Source: Castanea sativa
Lineage: Eukaryota > Streptophyta > Magnoliopsida > Fagales > Fagaceae
NCBI RefSeq assembly: GCF_040712315.1
Contig: NC_134015.1
Coordinates: forward strand, 18,539,614 to 18,603,613
Length of the DNA stretch: 64,000 bases
Direction: 5' to 3'
Below, piece by piece: positions 47,754 to 60,182 of the stretch. Under the pieces are notes generated by a model. The model had not been told where the DNA came from and made no database searches. It was given only the letters and a program-made list of their open reading frames with translations. Both the position numbers and the translations under genes were made by a program. Within the stretch, counting starts at the first letter, position 1; each line of letters begins with the position of its first letter.

Positions 47754-49850
47754 TGTTCGGTGCAGTGGGTTGAAATTCTAAGTTAATACCTTGTTTTTCT
47801 TAAGATATTGACAACTGTCAGATTCCTATAAAATGGACTAAATATGTTATATCACTCCAAATTTTAGATATCGATAAATATATTCATTCATACATTTTAC
47901 CTAAAATTAATTCATGAAACAGTATTATATCCATGAAAACTCTTCAAACTAGCCGAAAGCTTTGGAGAATATTAAAAATTAAGACGTGTATATATTAAGA
48001 ATGAGGGTGCAATAAATTAGTGTGCCTCTTTTGTTTTCTATTTTATTATTATTATTGTTTTCAGCCATTTTCAGGTAGTATTTTCTATGTTTATATATTA
48101 GAAACTATTTCAAGCAAACTTCACTTCACCATGAATTTAAAGAAGCAAATTAATGTGCTCATTCATTAGCCAAATTAAAAGGGTTCCTCTCAAATTAAAA
48201 ACATCATTTTGTATGATATTCCACTGCTTGTGGTGGTTAATCTACTATCCTTTGATAAGGCTAAGCACTTTTGTATTAGAACTATTTATTTTTAATGTCA
48301 ATCTTCCTTTTACCAAAAAAAGAAGAAGATAATATATTAGAAACCATTAATGCCTTACACTATTGATCCAAGTTATTTTCAAAATTTCTTCTTTCTAAAA
48401 AGGATATGAGAATCACCCAATTGAATAAATGTTATAAGTAGACAGGAAAACATTCCTGAAACAAACTACTGACATCAAATTTGTTAACAATCCAAAACCA
48501 AAAACAATAAGTTAGGAAAAGGGATTAAAAATTTTAAACCCATGCTCATCCTCATGAGAAATTAAACCAATAAGCCATAAACTTGACTACTCGAGTCTTG
48601 ACATGATATGAGTAGTCATTATATAGGTATTCCTTTTGTTTTACTTTCACATTCCTCAAAGTAATAACAGTAGCATTTTGAATGCCAAAACCCATGACAT
48701 GCTCCATATATTGCAGTATCCTTCTCCTTGCAATTCTTGTCACAGCTTCTTGAGGATTTGCATCTCCCATGCCAACTCCTGCTTAGACGCTGACATAGTT
48801 GCTCGGTTTCTTTCTTCTTGGAGGTGGGATAAGGTCTTTTGGGAGATCCGAGTCTGAAGAAAAAATTTCACATTAAATGAGAATTATGCAAAGATTCAAA
48901 CAACAAATTAATACATGTATAATATAACTAATTTATAGTGTTAATAACAAACCATAAATAAAAGAAAAGACATAATAATTGTTTTTTTTTTGTTAATCCA
49001 TAATAATTGTTTCTTTAACACATTTTAACCTTATCATATATGAAGACATGTGTCGATATTCCTTTAAATCCTAAAAATCATTAATGATTGGTTCTGCACT
49101 AAGTTTCGTAACAATTTATTTAGGTGATTTCCACCATAACAAGTTTACTATCTACACTATAAAGATTAATAGATCTCATTCTAACGGGATTGAGACCAAC
49201 AAAGTTCCCCAATTAAATTCAACTATATAGTTGCATTAGTCAATGAACCACATGTTAAATTTAATTATCTTTAAAAAAGATGTCTCTTTTATGCCAATAC
49301 AATCATGTAGTTGAATTTGATTAAGAAACTAAGGTATAACATCTAAGTTTTGTCCTAAAATATTATAGCCGGTACTCAAATTTGGACCACTGATCAAACT
49401 ATAGGTTTAGAGAGTTAGAAATTAGAATTGGGAGTAATTTTAGGATTACAATTTAGTTCATACACTTTGCCACAACTATCTTATATAATAGATTGTGAAT
49501 TATTACTTATCAATTCCACATTGACTCACCAATTTTTCTTCACTACTAATAGCCAATCATATAAGATAAAAAAAAAAAAAGATGTGATCATGTGAATAAA
49601 CTTGGACATTTTAATGAAAACATTCATGTCTCTCTCTTGCGGTGTTGAGAAAATGTATAATTATTTTTTAAAATGGATTAATATGGATTACTCATTAAAT
49701 GTTAAGGAATTCTAAACGAATGGTTGACATGCGTTGAGACTTAAGCTCGTTCAAGTTCAATTCTAGATTACAAAGTCAATCTAGTTCAGTTTTTCTACCA
49801 TGTTTGGCTTGACTCATATAGATGGGTGACGTATACAGTTGAAAACTTGA
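47754..49850. other. Intergenic DNA between tRNA-Gln and the PDLP gene
   Basis: At 48552-48870 (-) a 72-codon frame reads NPQEAVTRIARRRILQYMEH and has an exon-like composition, but I do not recognise it and the frame upstream is broken. The rest is A/T-rich. Confidence 0.4.
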
Positions 49851-49852
49851 AT

Positions 49853-49862
49853 TTATATATAG
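49853..49862 (+). promoter_or_regulatory. Candidate TATA box of the PDLP gene
   Basis: tatatatagtg lies about 270 bases before the ATG at 50127, which would put transcription start near 49890. Composition makes chance TATA matches common here, so this is weak. Confidence 0.35.
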
Positions 49863-50126
49863 TGAGGTGCTTTCTATATCTCATTAAGTCTCAGTGAAAA
49901 TCCTAGAATAAATTCATATAGAATTAGATATAGTAGGCAGGAAAAACCATACCAAAAACCCAACTCCCCAAGCCACCTTTCCAAAAAGCATTATATGTTT
50001 CAAAATGATAATTTTCCATGCAAGAAACCTAAATCATCCTTCTTTACAAATCCAATATGTAGTACCAAACCACCAAAAACCCAACAAATTAATTCATCTT
50101 AAGCTAAACCAAAACAAGCTCCCAAA

Positions 50127-51438
50127 ATGAATTCAACTTCAACCTTGATACCTTTCTCTCTTCAACTGCTTATTTTAGCGTCTTTGGCTCTCTTCCTACC
50201 ATCTATCAAATCCTCTTCAGATTACAGCACCTTAGTATACAAGAATTGTGCAACCCAAACATTCACAAGTACATCAACATCACACTCACAAACCCTTTTC
50301 TCACTTTTCCAAGAGCTAGTAGCACACTCCTCCCAATCCAAGTTCTTCAAAACCATTGAAGGAAACAATGAGACGGCCATTTCTGGTCTCTTTCAATGCA
50401 GGGGGGACATGAGCGATGAAGAGTGCCACAACTGTGTAAACGCAATTCCTCAAATGTCAGACAGCTTGTGCAGCTTAGCAATAGCAGCTAGAATTCAGCT
50501 TTTTGGGTGCTATACATACTATGAGGCTGATGGTTTTCATGAACCAGATGCAACAACTTCCAAAACTAATTTGCTCTACAAGATTTGTGGTGAATCTGAG
50601 GCAGTGGACGGTGGGTTTGTAGAGCTTAGAGACGCGGCGTTTGCAGCTCTTGAAAGTGGTGTTGTGAGTGGTAATGGGTTCTTTTCATCGAGCCATGACT
50701 CGGTGCAAGTGACGGCACAGTGTGAAGGTGATTTAGGGGGTTGTGATTGTGGGGAATGCGTACACAATGCAGTGCAGGTTGCTCAGGAAGAATGTGGGAA
50801 CTCAGTTTCAGGAGAAATTTATTTGGACAAGTGCTTCATCAGCTATACTTACTATCCGGATGGGACACACGGCAACTCTAAACCCGGTAATGCTGCTTCA
50901 GTTTCTCTTTGAACTTTTGTATATTTGCGTAGCTAGTGAAGATTGATGGGTGTTTCAGTGACCTTAAAAGTTGTTTTTAGCAGGGGCATAGGTCGAGTTG
51001 GGTTAGATAGCGAAGTTTTTCATGAGTATAAGTGCTTCTGGGTATGAAAACAAGTTTTCAAGAGGGAGTTTCACACACATATACATTTAAATTAAGTTAG
51101 AGTAGAATTTCTATCTTGTATTAAAAAAATAAAAATAAAAGATAGAGAAGTTTTTTTCATTTAACCTACCATGATTGGGCTTTAAAAAAAAAAAAAAAAA
51201 AAAGACTTATTATAGGGGTCCAAACCAATCCACATCGATCGGGTTGGATTGGACTCAAGGGTTGGACTGTTAGTTTTTTTTTTAAAATGAACATTATGAC
51301 AAATTTATAAGATTACCAACACAAATAATAACAGATTTACTAATCAAACTATTACTTAACACCAAATCAACATAAATAACATAATGTTTATTTTCTTATA
51401 AATTAGTGAATTAAACCAAAATAGTAAATAATAAAATC

Positions 51439-51477
<39 letters not shown>

Positions 51478-52267
51478 TATAGATGAGTTGGGTTGTGTTA
51501 GGCAAATTTGTGAATCAGCTGATCTATACCTTACCTAACTTGTTGTAAAAAAAAAAAAAAAAACGAAAAAAAAAACAATTTTCCAACTCAACCTAACCCA
51601 CCAACTCTTAAAAACTAACCCAACTTGTCGAGTTGGGTTGGATTATGTTGATTTTGACTTTGACAGATCAGTGAGTTAGATTCACACCCCTTTCTCACAC
51701 ACACGCGCGCGTGCACACACACGGTCTTTATCAAAACATAAAATGCCATTATAGTAGAAGTTATAGTAGACTAGTATCCTATCATCTATATAGATGGTTT
51801 TCCTCTACCATCACCACTACCATTATCATCATCATCATCATCATTTTCATGAGAGATGATAGGAAATCCTATAAACTGATGCACAATCACATAGAGGTAA
51901 TTTAAAAATTTATTTATTAGTTGTTGTTAAGGTAGCATCAATTATATTTATTTTCTCAAGAGAGGTTGTAACTTGTAAATATTTTATACTAAAATTTGTA
52001 GTAACTCTAACATTTTTTTTCATTATTATTACTCTTAATAATTATGCATTATAACTCCCATTATTTCAATTTTTGTCCACGTTTCTCTCGCTCTTACATG
52101 ATTCATTATCACTAATTATGGACAACATTTTCTTGACAGAAAACCGGAATGGCAAAAATAACGGTGGGAAATCAACAGCAATTGTTGTGGGAGGGGCAGC
52201 AGCTTTATTTTTGGTGTTTATTTTCTTTTTGTGTATCAAGTCTTGGAATAAGAAGGATGATGATTAA
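50127..52267 (+). CDS. PDLP: Plasmodesmata-located protein (two DUF26 domains and a TM segment)
   Basis: Two exons, 50127-50886 and 52140-52267, join G|GTAATG...TTGACAG|AA in phase to 295 residues. Residues 1-30 form a signal peptide. DUF26 domain 1 has C91-x8-C100-x2-C103 (CRGDMSDEECHNC) and domain 2 has C199-x8-C208-x2-C211. Exon 2 supplies a short linker, a transmembrane segment at about 266-286 and the short cytosolic tail KSWNKKDDD, as in PDLPs. These type I membrane proteins sit in plasmodesmata and restrict symplastic passage, including in defence. The start is supported by the signal peptide and the cccaaaATG context. Without splicing, the frame goes on for 8 codons after 50886 and stops at 50912, giving a 261-residue form without the membrane anchor. 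Confidence 0.93.
51024..51140 (+). mobile_element. 5'-truncated SINE in the PDLP intron
   Basis: It starts at agtataagtgcttctggg and ends tagaatttctatcttgtatt plus an A-rich tail, like the SINE at 9662-9815. The flanks gatagcgaagtttttcat (51006-51023) and gatagagaagtttttttcat (51141-51160) are a target duplication with one mismatch and a T-run length change. Confidence 0.78.
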
Positions 52268-53452
52268 TTTTAAATCATGTCAAATTAATACTCCAGTATT
52301 AAAAAAAATTTAGAAGCAATTAATAAAATTGTTTAATCTTAGTTGTTTCTCCATTTTTCTGAAATGCATGTTATTTGGTCGTAGAATTTAATAATAAATT
52401 AGCTTGTAACCCCATGCACTTGCATGAATATACTTAAAAATATACAATAAGATGCATAATATAATTTCTATATATATAATTTAAATACTATTGATAGTCA
52501 TTTTTATATTTTGTTAACTCTTTAAAAAAATTTGTAAAGATATTATTTGGTATAAAATGTAAATTGTCCATTTTTAAAAAAATAATTGTAAAACACTTTT
52601 TTTTAGAATTCATTTATTTTAGACTCTTTAGTTTTTGTACTTAATAACTCACTTAGATAAATATTTATGATGTGGTTTCATATTTGATTCTAAAATTAAG
52701 AAAATAAAATTCTTTAAGAATAAATAATTTAGGATACATGGCGTAAAATTAAAACTCTAATTTGAATTTCTCTCATGTTCACCTACTATTATTATTATTA
52801 TTATTATTATTATAATAGATAATTGTTTATTTGGATATGGCTCATGTATTATCTAGGAGCACGGGTTATGTGTAGTCGGTGGTAGGTAGACCTCCCAACT
52901 TATTTTTTAACTATAGTATTACAAAAAATGAGCTTTTTAATGATAGAAAGAGTGGTTGAGAGAGTAAAGACTCAGATTCTTGAAAACTTCAATATTGATG
53001 AGAGTGGTTGGGAAAAAAAAATTAAGTCAAACGTAAATTCAGGCTATCCTTCCTGACCAAGGTTACTTAACATTTAAGTTTGGAGGATTTGCATCATGTA
53101 ATTACTTTGTTATCTTAAATTGCAAAAATTGTATACTACACTAAAAAAAAAAAAAAAAGGTCTAATTCATCTTAAATTGCAACAACATATACTACACTAA
53201 ATCAAAAGGTCTAATGCATCTTAAATTGCAACAATATTAATACCCATCATTTTTTTTTTTTGAATTTGTCATTAATCTTTTGCAAAATTTGTCATTATTT
53301 TAAATGTTTAGTAATTTAGATTGTTCTTAATTATTGAATTGAGATTTCCACTTAAATATGATTTCAACTATTGTTTTGGATAGTTTTTAATTATTAAATT
53401 CAAGAATTTTCTATTTAGATAGACCTTGGTGATTAATTGAGCCTTAAAGCTC

Positions 53453-53489
<37 letters not shown>

Positions 53490-53632
53490 TGTATAATACC
53501 TTAATTTCACACCATTTGTATTCATTAATTAACTTAAAAGTCAAATACTCATTTATTTTCATTATCTATTCTATTATCTAATTTTAAGTAAATTATTAAA
53601 TAAAAAACTTTTACATATGAATTTTGATTAAG
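52268..53632. other. PDLP 3' region and A/T-rich intergenic DNA
   Basis: It has (TAT)n near 52788-52812 and (CA)n at 53459-53486. The phrase taaattgcaaca recurs. No gene was found. Confidence 0.5.
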
Positions 53633-53659
53633 CCGTGCGTCGCACGGGTATAATGCTAT
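53633..53659 (+). mobile_element. Isolated Helitron 3' end (hairpin)
   Basis: CCGTGC-GTC-GCACGG is a perfect 6-bp stem with a 3-base loop, followed by GTATAATGCTATT. The position and form fit a Helitron 3' end, but the terminus reads CTAT rather than CTRR. Its left end is not found. Confidence 0.5.
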
Positions 53660-54308
53660 TATACATATATATAACCGAAGTCTTTGAAACTCTCACAATT
53701 TTTCACGTAAACACAAATTTTAAATAAAATTATCATTTTATTTAAATAAAATTATTTCTGTTTTGTTTAAACTTAACAAAGAGTGAAACTCTATCTCTCT
53801 AACAAATCCAATTTAAACTCAAACTTATCATTATCATTTTTTTAAACAAAATTATTTTTGTTTAACCCAAACTTAATAAGGAGTGAAACGTTATCTCTCT
53901 AATAAGTCCAACTTAAATACAACAATAATATTATTAGCAAAAAAATACAACAATAATATTTGTTAGTTATAACTACTTGTCATACGCATTTTCTTCTATT
54001 GAAATTTTCAAGATTTTTAGTTTTTACTCATAATCTAAACTCTAAACACACAAAACTTCATGTTCAACACAATTTTTGGTGGCCATTATTTTACGTTGAA
54101 ACACAGCCTCTATGTTGGCTGTTCAAGTTCATTAGGACTCTAAATCCTTCTTTAGTTGACAACTATGAATCATTTTTAGCTAGAAATATAAAATATCTTG
54201 CAAAAGCTTAACATTAAACAAAATTATTTTTATTTAATCCAAATTTAACAATGAGTGAAACTCTATCTCTCTAACAAGTCAACTTAAACTTAAACAAAAA
54301 TGTTGATA

Positions 54309-54360
<52 letters not shown>

Positions 54361-55456
54361 TTATAACGCAAGCTATCTGATTCAACTTTCTTTATTGATT
54401 AATTAATTTTATGTCGAATTTTTTATATCGTTATTATTAATAAAATGTCAATTCAACATATGTGGATATTTTTTTATATTGTTATTAATGAATTTTATCT
54501 TTTATGTCAAATTTTTTATTTGCTTTCATATGTGCCTAAGATTTTCTTTCTATCTTATTCTTTTATTATGTTTAGAATTGATTTTATTTTGAGTATTTGG
54601 GTTAATCTCCATATTTATATTGACATTGTTATAGTGGGTTTGGTTTTTGGATTGAAATTTCTACTAATTTTTTTTTATTGTACATGACATATAAAACATC
54701 TCTATTTTTTTGGAGAAAAATCAAAATTGCAACCTATGTCTTCCAGCCTAGGAAACGATAAATTTTTATTTGGTATGTCATATATAAATTTGTTGAAGTT
54801 GGTTTGGTTTTGGAGATTCTATAAATTTTGAAGTTTTAAGTCTTGGAATTTTTGGTATTTATGTCTCAGTAGGTTGATCTTAATTCTTCATCTTTAATGC
54901 TTTTTATTTAGGTTCATGTGATTTTTTGTTTTCCTATTAAAAGTTATGATTTTTGGTTGATTAATTATTTGTTTGGATTAATTTCAATTAATTATTTGTT
55001 TGGATTCAACATAAAAGATAATGGAATTAGGTATTATAATTTTGATATTGTTCCATATTTTGAATTGTCTATATTGTTATTACTACAAGAAAGTCATATT
55101 GCTACTTAAATTTGAAACTTGGTGTGTCTTCCTTCCTCATATCATGGTCTTTGTTTATATATTTGCAATTTATATTAGTTTTGAGTGTATGTGTATATAT
55201 AACTATTGGGATTTTGCTTTATTAATTTAAGAATTGTAAATTACTTTGTAGGTTTTGGTAACTATGCACTTGCAACTCAATAACGTTTAATGTTAGACAA
55301 CATTTCTAAACTATGAAAAAGTATAGAAGTTAAATATTTCATCATTTTTAAAATTAAAAAAAAAATACTAACTAGCATAATGTCTATTTACTCATTGTTG
55401 ATTTTTTTTTTTAAAGTCAATAGCTTTTTTCGTGCATCGCACGGGTTAACGACTAA
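53660..55456 (+). mobile_element. Non-autonomous Helitron, family B, copy 1
   Basis: The left end catatatataaccgaagtct leads into tgaaactctcacaattt; the initial TC appears mutated. The right end has the hairpin CGTGC-ATC-GCACG and GGTTAACGACTAA (CTRR, 55453-55456). It matches copy 2 at 60183-62509 over most of its length. There is no coding; A/T-rich frames such as 54445-54687 are not genes. Confidence 0.75.
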
Positions 55457-55702
55457 CAATATTTTAAACCTATGAGGTCCCCTTTATAATTATTGATCGT
55501 TATCACCAAACCAAGATAACAATAACAAATTTGGAGTTCAATCTCCACTTACACCAAAAAATCGATTGGTATCTTAGTTTGATGATAAAGAGTTATCATC
55601 AAGAACGAATACCACATCTTGATATCTAATTTCTTACTAACTATAGGTCATTGATATCTAATTTATCAAAATTTCAAACAGTTAAAACTTACAAGAATCT
55701 TA

Positions 55703-56379
55703 TGTGGCGTTTGGTACGGGGGAATCCACATTACTCTTGGCATCTAGATTCCTAGGAATGTGATTCCTAGGAATCACATTCCTAAGAATGTTGCTATTCC
55801 AATGTTTGGTTTCATTGGGAATATCTTAAGATTCCTAGGAATGTGAGATGATAACGCTTGGTTTATTCCCAGGAATCTTAAATGAATTATTCATTTTTCC
55901 TATTCTATCCTTATATTTGAATGTGAACTACCAAGTTCTTAAAAAAAAAAAAATCTTCCTCTAAATAAATAATGAAAAACCAAATATAAACTATTAATTA
56001 TGAAAAATTCATTAAAATTATAGTCTAATATTTCAAAATGACAGGTACAATACAAAAATAACTATTTAAATTCTCAAATGCTTTTATTCTTAATAATAAT
56101 TTTAAAAGAGTTTAATCCATAATAATTTGTTTTATATTTTATGTTAATTGTTTAAATGATAATGAAAAATGGTTAAAATTGTCAATTTATAAAAAATACA
56201 ATTTCCTTTAAGTTTGGGAATCTGGATTCCCACCTGTTTTAAAGGGAATCCACATTCCTACTGAGAGGGGAATCCAGATTCCCCTGGCATCTGATTCCTT
56301 AGCGTGATTTTTAACCAAACATAGGAATCTTTAAACATTCCTGGGAATCCTAAAATATTACCCCGTACCAAACACCACA
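55703..56379. mobile_element. Harbinger-like TIR element, 677 bp
   Basis: The ends TGTGGCGTTTGGTACGGGG and (reverse complement) TGTGGTGTTTGGTACGGGG match as inverted repeats of about 19 bp. The flanking tta repeats (55700-55702 and 56380-56382) are target duplications. Subterminal ggaatcc/ggattcc motifs recur on both sides. There is no transposase coding. Confidence 0.85.
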
Positions 56380-56382
56380 TTA

Positions 56383-57650
56383 GAGTCTTAGAGCCTGTTT
56401 GGTGGGAAGATTTTTGTTTTTGTTTTCAAAACAGTATGAAAGCAAATTTCAAAAAATTAAAATTGAAATTTGAAACTACTTTTCATATAATGATTTTTAC
56501 ATTATATGTGTTTTGCTCCCAATTTCAAGAAAAATTTTCAAAATACTGAAAACAAATACTAAATGATATTTGGCAGACTCATTCTACTTTTGAGATTTAA
56601 AAAAATAAAAGTATTGTAATAGATTACTTTTTTTTGGGGGGATAATGATAGAGGAATAGAGTTTATTTATAAAAAAAAAAAATAGATAATGATAAGCTTT
56701 AAATTTGAAACATGAAAATTATTTTTATAAAGATAAGCTCATTAATTTATTTGATAAAAATATTTGGATAAATCTATGGATCCATTGTTTTCAATTTATT
56801 TGCCAATGTCATTAAAAACATTTTTTGTATTTTGAAAACATTATCTTAACTGTTTTCAAAATCCTATTTCAAAAAGGGAAAATAGAAAATAATTTTCTGA
56901 AAACTATATATAGAGAACATCGTCAATATATACAAGTGTGAGACTCACCATTTTCAAGCTTAAAGTTCATGGTTGTTTCATCCTAGCCTTTTTCATCTTT
57001 GATTTAGTTTTTTGTTTCTCTTTATATTTCAAATTTTTAATTTTCACGAAAGGCCAAAATGGAAGTTGAATCAATCATGAAGGATTCAAATAAAAAAAAT
57101 TTGAAACATAAAGGATTAATGTGAAAACTGAATCAAATATAAAGGGTTAAAATACAAATTTTTAACTGTAAAATGTGCCAAATTTATTGTGTTTTAATAT
57201 TTATATTATCTAATATCTAAAAAATTCTATATGTATTTGAGTCTCACCCTTTAATTATTTTTATTTTTGTTGATAAAAGAGTGTTTTTTTTTTAAATATC
57301 TAAAAGAACATATTTTAGAAACATTAAACTAGTAGAGACCATTCTTCTTTCTCTCTGCTAAAAAGAGCACGATGCCCAATATGCTCTCCGTACAGCACCC
57401 CTCTAAACCCAAAAACCTTCATTCCAACCAAAGTCAAAAGCACACATTTATAAAACGTGGTTCACTCTTCACACTCCAATAAATATCCGCCACGTCATCA
57501 AATTAACAAAAATCAAATCTCTCTCTACGAAAACGAAAGATTCCCGAACCCCTGACTTTCTCGTTAGGCCTTAGCCCTTGGTTTCCTATTACGATTCCTC
57601 CGCTCCAAAAATTTATCACAATTTCATGATTTTTCCTTCAAAATGTTTAA
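56383..57650. other. A/T-rich intergenic DNA
   Basis: It begins gagcctgtttggtggg, perhaps another degraded TIR element. 57020-57180 holds foldback-like 'aaaggccaaaatg' motifs. 57340-57600 is less A/T-rich without a recognised gene. Confidence 0.4.
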
Positions 57651-57822
57651 AGTTAGTGTTCCTTTGAAAAACAATGAAAATTATAAATTATTTCACTTTA
57701 GTTTATTTTTGCTACTATTTATGAGTCTCACTGCACTTTTTGGTACTATTCATGAGCCAACTATACTATTTCAGCAATATATTTTCAATTTCAGTAAAAT
57801 AAGCTGTGTTTAAACAAACCCA
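57651..57822 (-). mobile_element. MITE, reverse-oriented relative of 9117-9317
   Basis: The central part ctactatttatgagtctcac then tgcactttttggtactattca matches the reverse complement of the 9117 element, and the end reads aaacaaaccc. The left end is degraded and the boundaries are approximate. Confidence 0.55.
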
Positions 57823-58216
57823 ATCATACTCTCTAGCAAATTTTTTTTTTTTGCGTAGTGGGTGGGTGATAAATGTTGATTCAATTAGGTTATTGTTCAA
57901 TGGAAAATTATACAACATGAAATTAAGATTCTTGAGAGTTTACTAAAATTATGAAACTTCAGTTGATAAAGTTTTGGGATATCTTAATTCTCTTGATTTT
58001 TGGCATTCTAAAGTCTCACCTAAAAGTTAAGATTTTTAATCTCTTTCGTCTTCTACTTAATTAGCCTAGTCAACATTCCTTATTTGGTTTCACCTCCAAA
58101 TTAGCCAAGTCAGCATTCCTAATTGGGTTTCACCTACCAAATTAGCCTTAAAACCAGTCAACAATCTTTATTGGTGTGCCTTTGGGAATTACTTTTAAGT
58201 TGATGTTTAAGTTAAT

Positions 58217-58546
58217 TTGTGCATTATTTGTGAATCCCACATGTGTTTAAGTTATTCTATCCCAAGCAGACTCAAAGTCATGCGACACAATCACCTCCTC
58301 AACCTCATCCATTCTCTTGATCTCCATCAATTCAACTCGCAATTATGTCAACTCTGTTTTCAAAAAGTGGACACAAACTATGGGCTTTACTATTGCTCTA
58401 GATGCGATTTCGCTGTCTACCTCGATTGTGCTATAAGTTGGGGAAACATTGAGGACATAAATTTGTTGGAACTTAAAGTAGAGGAGTTCGCCGAGTCAAA
58501 AGCTATGCTGGGAAAATGTAGATTCAAAGCTCGATCAATCCATTGA
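58217..58546 (+). pseudogene. DC1 (divergent C1) zinc-finger fragment
   Basis: The frame contains one DC1 module at residues about 23-72: RHNHLLNL, CQLC (44-47), then YYCSRCDFAVYLDCA. The usual final His of C-x2-C-x4-H-x2-C is Tyr68, so one zinc ligand is missing. Family proteins have several modules and are 500 or more residues long; this piece has one, no clear start and no further modules around it. DC1 proteins are plant-specific and of mostly unknown function. I read it as a relic. Confidence 0.6.
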
Positions 58547-58611
58547 CTCATAAATTTGCAAAGTCGTAAAACCACTGTGGGGGAGGACGTAATCTATGTA
58601 TATAATATAGA

Positions 58612-58898
58612 CTAAATTACACTTTTTCTTTTAAAGATTGGAGTTATTTTCATTTTGGCATTTTACCTATTAAAATTTTCATTTTAGCATTTTATGTGTG
58701 GTTTAGTTTTTGTTTGGTGCTATACATTTCAGATTCTTAATTTTTCATGAATGGCCAAACAAAATGCAAAACCAAATATGAAGGACCACAATGAAAATTT
58801 GGAAACATAATGGCTAATATGAAATTAGAATCAAATATGAAAGGCCAAAATAAAAATTTTAAAATGTAAAAGGCCAAACGTATATTTTAGTCTCTTTT
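58612..58898. mobile_element. Foldback element
   Basis: The left ctaaattacactttttctttt and the right end (reverse complement ctaaaatatacgtttggcct) are imperfect inverted arms. The interior alternates aaaggccaaaat and attttggcattt. No coding sequence. Confidence 0.5.
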
Positions 58899-58941
58899 TT
58901 TTTTTTGTGGAAAACTATTATAGTCTTTAATATACCTACAA

Positions 58942-59027
58942 TCTATATATATTTAAAATATATAGCCAAAACTCAAAGAAAATACAGTTAGATTTTAATT
59001 GGATTTCCAATTTTTGTGTAGCATGTT
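58942..59027 (+). mobile_element. Helitron family A left-end fragment
   Basis: A|TCTATATATATT then tagccaaaactcaaagaaaa resembles the family A left end. It breaks off where the next family A element starts. No matching right end was found in the window. Confidence 0.55.
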
Positions 59028-60078
59028 TGTATATATAAAAGCCAAAGCTGAGAGAAAATTAAATTTGAATCCAAATTGAATTTCAATTGGAATATAATTT
59101 TGTGACATGTGTCCTATCTAATTTTTTTATTTTCATACCAAGTGAATTATTGACTGTAAAAGTCGAAGAGTCCAAATCAAATTAGATTCTAAATTATATT
59201 TCAATTGGAATCCAATTTTGTGCCACGTGTCCATCTAATTTTTTAAAATTTGTGGCAATTGAATGATTAGGTGCACAAACTGAAAAATCTAAATCTAATT
59301 AAATTCTAAATTATAATACATACATATATATATATTGATGATGCTGAAAATCATTAGTAAGCTACACAGTCCTCACATGCTTAAAACAACACCTGTACAA
59401 CACCGAAAAAGAAGACCTCAAGAAAGTACTGATGTAGTACCGGCTAAATACTCTCAGAAGGTTAAGTCTGAAAATTGTCATAATTTTAGAGTGCCAGAGC
59501 TAGGTGAATTATGCGTACCTTGGTTTTTGAGGGTTTCGGGTTTTTATAAGAGTGAGAAATCGATCTCGGTTCCTTGGCGAAGAAGAATGTTTTCTTGTAG
59601 AGAAGATCCTCATAAATGCACGTATTTCAAGGGACCTTTTCCATATAAAGGTTTTGTTGCCTATGGTTAAATGTGGAACATAAGTTATTTCTATTTGAGA
59701 TTCCTTGAGGACCAAATAAACCATGTGGGTGCCATATGGCTTTGCCACCGTCCACCTTAGCACTCGTCCACACCATTATCCTTTCCATTGTAGGTGATCC
59801 GTTCTCCACAAATCATCCGTCCCCCTATGATACGTCTTGTCGTGTCCTTCAACTCTCTATTTGTACCTAGTATAGTTTGCCTATGGTAGGTCTTGTAAAA
59901 TCTGGCGGTCCACTTTAATTCCATCCTCTTCATATATAAAATGAGAAAGCATTACAACTTTAGAAATCTATGGTTTAAAAATATGTAAGCTAGTACTTGT
60001 ACACCATGTATAATTTGAATCGTGTAAGTGTGATTGTTTTTAATTGTACTCGTGCATATGCATTGAGTTACACGCTAG
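59028..60078 (+). mobile_element. Non-autonomous Helitron, family A, copy 2
   Basis: The left end tatatataaaagccaaagct leads into gagagaaaatt; the right end is GAGTTACACGCTAG|T at 60065-60078, preceded by GTGCATATGCAT. A 111-codon frame (59335-59670) in its interior shows no family likeness and may be captured DNA. Confidence 0.7.
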
Positions 60079-60182
60079 TTTATATATCTATTTAAAGCCA
60101 AAATTAAGAGAAAATCCAATTAGATTTCAATTGGATTATCAATTTTGTGCTACGTGTCTAATTTAATTTTTGTGCCAAGTTA

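Noticed and set aside
54445..55230. Hydrophobic 60-80-codon ORFs, repeated at 60714-61124
   Set aside because: They are A/T-rich frames in non-coding Helitron interiors with different frames kept in each copy.
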